From: Campylobacteraceae bacterium
Lineage (GTDB): Bacteria > Campylobacterota > Campylobacteria > Campylobacterales > Campylobacteraceae
DNA: 17,812 bases
Assembly: GCA_031290675.1 (NCBI GenBank)
Contig: JAITNC010000083.1
Coordinates: 1-17,812, forward strand
Reading direction: 5' to 3'
Shown in pieces: positions 16,863 to 17,812 of this stretch (positions are counted from its first letter, which is position 1; every line of letters begins with the position of its first letter). Position numbers and translations under genes: made by a program. Under the pieces are notes generated by a model that had not been told where the DNA came from, made no database searches, and saw only the letters and a program-made list of their open reading frames with translations.

Positions 16863-17408
16863 TTATTTAAATTCTTCTACCGTGACAGCCCAAAATCCAT
16901 TTACAGCTGTTACATCAAGATAATAATTTCCTCTACTTAAATGACTTAAGCTACTTTCGCCACTTTCAGAGCCATCTATTGTTATTTCTGGAAAACCGCC
17001 TTCTCGCATAATACTATGACCATCTTTAACAACATAAACTGCAAGCATTCCAAAATTATCACCATGAAAATCATAACGCAATCTTGCTTTGCCACCAGTA
17101 TATTTAAAAGCCACTGATTTTTTATCCCCACTACCTTGTAGGCTTACTAATGCCACCCACTGTTTTTGGGAGTTTGATGCAGTATTGCTACTTGAAGAAT
17201 TTGAGGTTGAATTACCACTAATGCCAATAACAACAAAAAGTGCTATAACAATTGTAATTCCTATTTTGCCTACTTTTCCAATAGATGAATTTTTCCACAA
17301 AGCATAAACGCCTATTGGAAAAAAAACAATACACAAAACAACTACTAACCATATTTGTTCATACCACGCATTTGAAGTATTTTTTTTATTTTCATCTAAA
17401 ACAGCCAC
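16863..17408 (-). CDS. Unrecognised membrane protein with C-terminal beta domain
   Basis: A 181-residue protein of unknown function. The N-terminus is short and charged, followed by two hydrophobic segments at about 19-38 (IWLVVVLCIVFFPIGVYALW) and 46-64 (IGKVGKIGITIVIALFVVIG), a Ser/Asn-rich linker (about 65-82), and a C-terminal domain (about 83-181) of alternating hydrophobic residues that looks like a beta sandwich, with GKARLRYDFHGDNFGMLAVYV and GNYYLDVTAVNGFWAVTVEEF. The last pattern is seen in many small secreted or membrane-tethered bacterial proteins. The start is GTG, chosen because AAGGA lies 7 nt upstream. The gene looks more AT-rich than the housekeeping genes, has its own TATAAT element, and sits next to an AT-rich direct repeat, so it may be an accessory gene. 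Confidence 0.7.
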   Translation of the reverse strand: MAVLDENKKNTSNAWYEQIWLVVVLCIVFFPIGVYALWKNSSIGKVGKIGITIVIALFVVIGISGNSTSNSSSSNTASNSQKQWVALVSLQGSGDKKSVAFKYTGGKARLRYDFHGDNFGMLAVYVVKDGHSIMREGGFPEITIDGSESGESSLSHLSRGNYYLDVTAVNGFWAVTVEEFK

Positions 17409-17443
17409 TTTTTTATCCTTGAATTTTTGAAATAAATTTTAAT

Positions 17444-17449
17444 ATTATA
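17444..17449 (-). promoter_or_regulatory. -10 element for the membrane protein gene
   Basis: The minus strand reads GTTGATATAATATT, with a perfect TATAAT at 17444-17449, giving a leader of about 28-30 nt before the GTG start at 17408. Upstream DNA is very AT-rich and includes a direct repeat (17456-17507) that could lie at or above the -35 position. Confidence 0.5.
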
Positions 17450-17455
17450 TCAACA

Positions 17456-17507
17456 TTTTTATATATAAATACGCAACTAAACTCTCACCATTTTATATAT
17501 ATAAATA
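17456..17507. repeat. AT-rich direct repeat in intergenic spacer
   Basis: Two near-identical copies of a sequence of the form ATTTTTATATATAAATAC lie in the 101-nt spacer between the flavin reductase gene and the membrane protein gene: about 17456-17472 and 17489-17507, with the second copy carrying one more TA. A unique spacer (GCAACTAAACTCTCACC) separates them. The copies sit just upstream of the membrane protein promoter. They could be a regulator site pair, a small duplication or a remnant of insertion. Confidence 0.5.
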
Positions 17508-17509
17508 CT

Positions 17510-17812
17510 TTATATAAACTGCCCCCATTTTGTCATCAAATGCTGCAGGTTTTTTACTTCGCCGTCCACGACAAATGTGCCGTTGCCGACAGCGTGAAAT
17601 GTGCGTGTTTCTTTGCGCTTTTTGTCTACCCAAGCTTTGAGCCCGCGCATCACGAAAAGTCCGTATTTGTCTGAAAGGCTTATGTCTACTACTTCGCACT
17701 CTATGTTTGCCAAACACTCTTTGATGAGCGGCGTTTCAACATTTTGGGCTTTCAATGGCGTGAGGGTGAAGGTCTTAAATTTGTCCGTATCCTCGCCCGA
17801 GCAGTTGCCTAT
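17510..17812 (-). CDS. Flavin reductase family protein (C-terminal part, cut by window edge)
   Basis: The 3' part of a gene whose frame stays open to the right edge, giving 100 visible codons. The reading frame continues past a possible internal TTG start at 17755 (IGNCSGEDTDKF precedes it), so the real start is outside the window. Patterns such as KFKTFTLTPLKAQNV, PLIKECLANIECEVVDI, KYGLFVMRGLKAWVD and RTFHAVGNGTFVVDGE match the C-terminal half of the flavin reductase-like (DIM6/NTAB, flavoredoxin) family, which binds FMN and reduces flavin or partner proteins. The specific substrate cannot be told. The stop codon at 17510 is followed by AT-rich spacer with no obvious terminator. Confidence 0.82.
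   Translation of the reverse strand: MGNCSGEDTDKFKTFTLTPLKAQNVETPLIKECLANIECEVVDISLSDKYGLFVMRGLKAWVDKKRKETRTFHAVGNGTFVVDGEVKNLQHLMTKWGQFI

Noticed and set aside
17409..17509. A mobile-element end in the AT-rich spacer
   Set aside because: The repeats are direct, not terminal inverted, and no transposase or recombinase gene is nearby.
17493..17717. A 74-codon minus-strand frame overlapping the flavin reductase gene
   Set aside because: It is Arg/His-rich and out of frame with a sequence that clearly matches the flavin reductase family.

Overview
The window is almost certainly chromosomal DNA from a Campylobacterota (Epsilonproteobacteria) species, probably near Sulfurimonas or Sulfuricurvum. 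This rests on gene order and protein character: the order obg-proB-fmt-birA-parA-parB-atpF'-atpF-atpH-atpA-atpG-atpD-atpC-exbB-exbD-tolA-tolB-pal-cpoB is typical of that lineage, the ATP synthase cluster has no atpB or atpE, ProB and BirA are the short forms, and base composition is moderately AT-rich. The species assignment is inference; no rRNA is present.

Every gene I can support is on the minus strand, so transcription runs from high to low coordinates. From the right edge: a partial flavin reductase family gene (17510-17812), an AT-rich spacer with a direct repeat, an unrecognised two-helix membrane protein (16863-17408), a YjbR/MmcQ-family gene (16463-16822), and the ribosomal pair rplU-rpmA, closed by a clear intrinsic terminator (15778-15799). 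A 36-codon candidate small gene (15593-15703) follows, ending 6 nt before obg. Then come obg, proB, fmt, birA, parA and parB, mostly overlapping or a few bases apart, which suggests one transcript joining ribosome assembly, proline synthesis, initiator-tRNA formylation, biotinylation and chromosome segregation.

After a 112-bp gap with a likely promoter comes the F-type ATP synthase cluster (two b-type stalk subunits, delta, alpha, gamma, beta, epsilon). It runs with no more than short gaps into the Tol-Pal envelope system: TolQ/ExbB, TolR/ExbD, a TolA/TonB-like protein, TolB, Pal and CpoB. Both systems depend on the proton-motive force; the first couples it to ATP and the second uses it to keep the outer membrane attached during division. 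The left 160 bp, beyond cpoB, hold non-coding repeat sequence resembling dispersed bacterial hairpin repeats.

This is mainly conserved housekeeping sequence. I found no defence system, CRISPR array, phage, insertion sequence or tRNA. The least explained parts are the small ORF before obg, the repeats at both ends, the unrecognised membrane protein, and a biotin ligase with a substituted biotin-binding loop.
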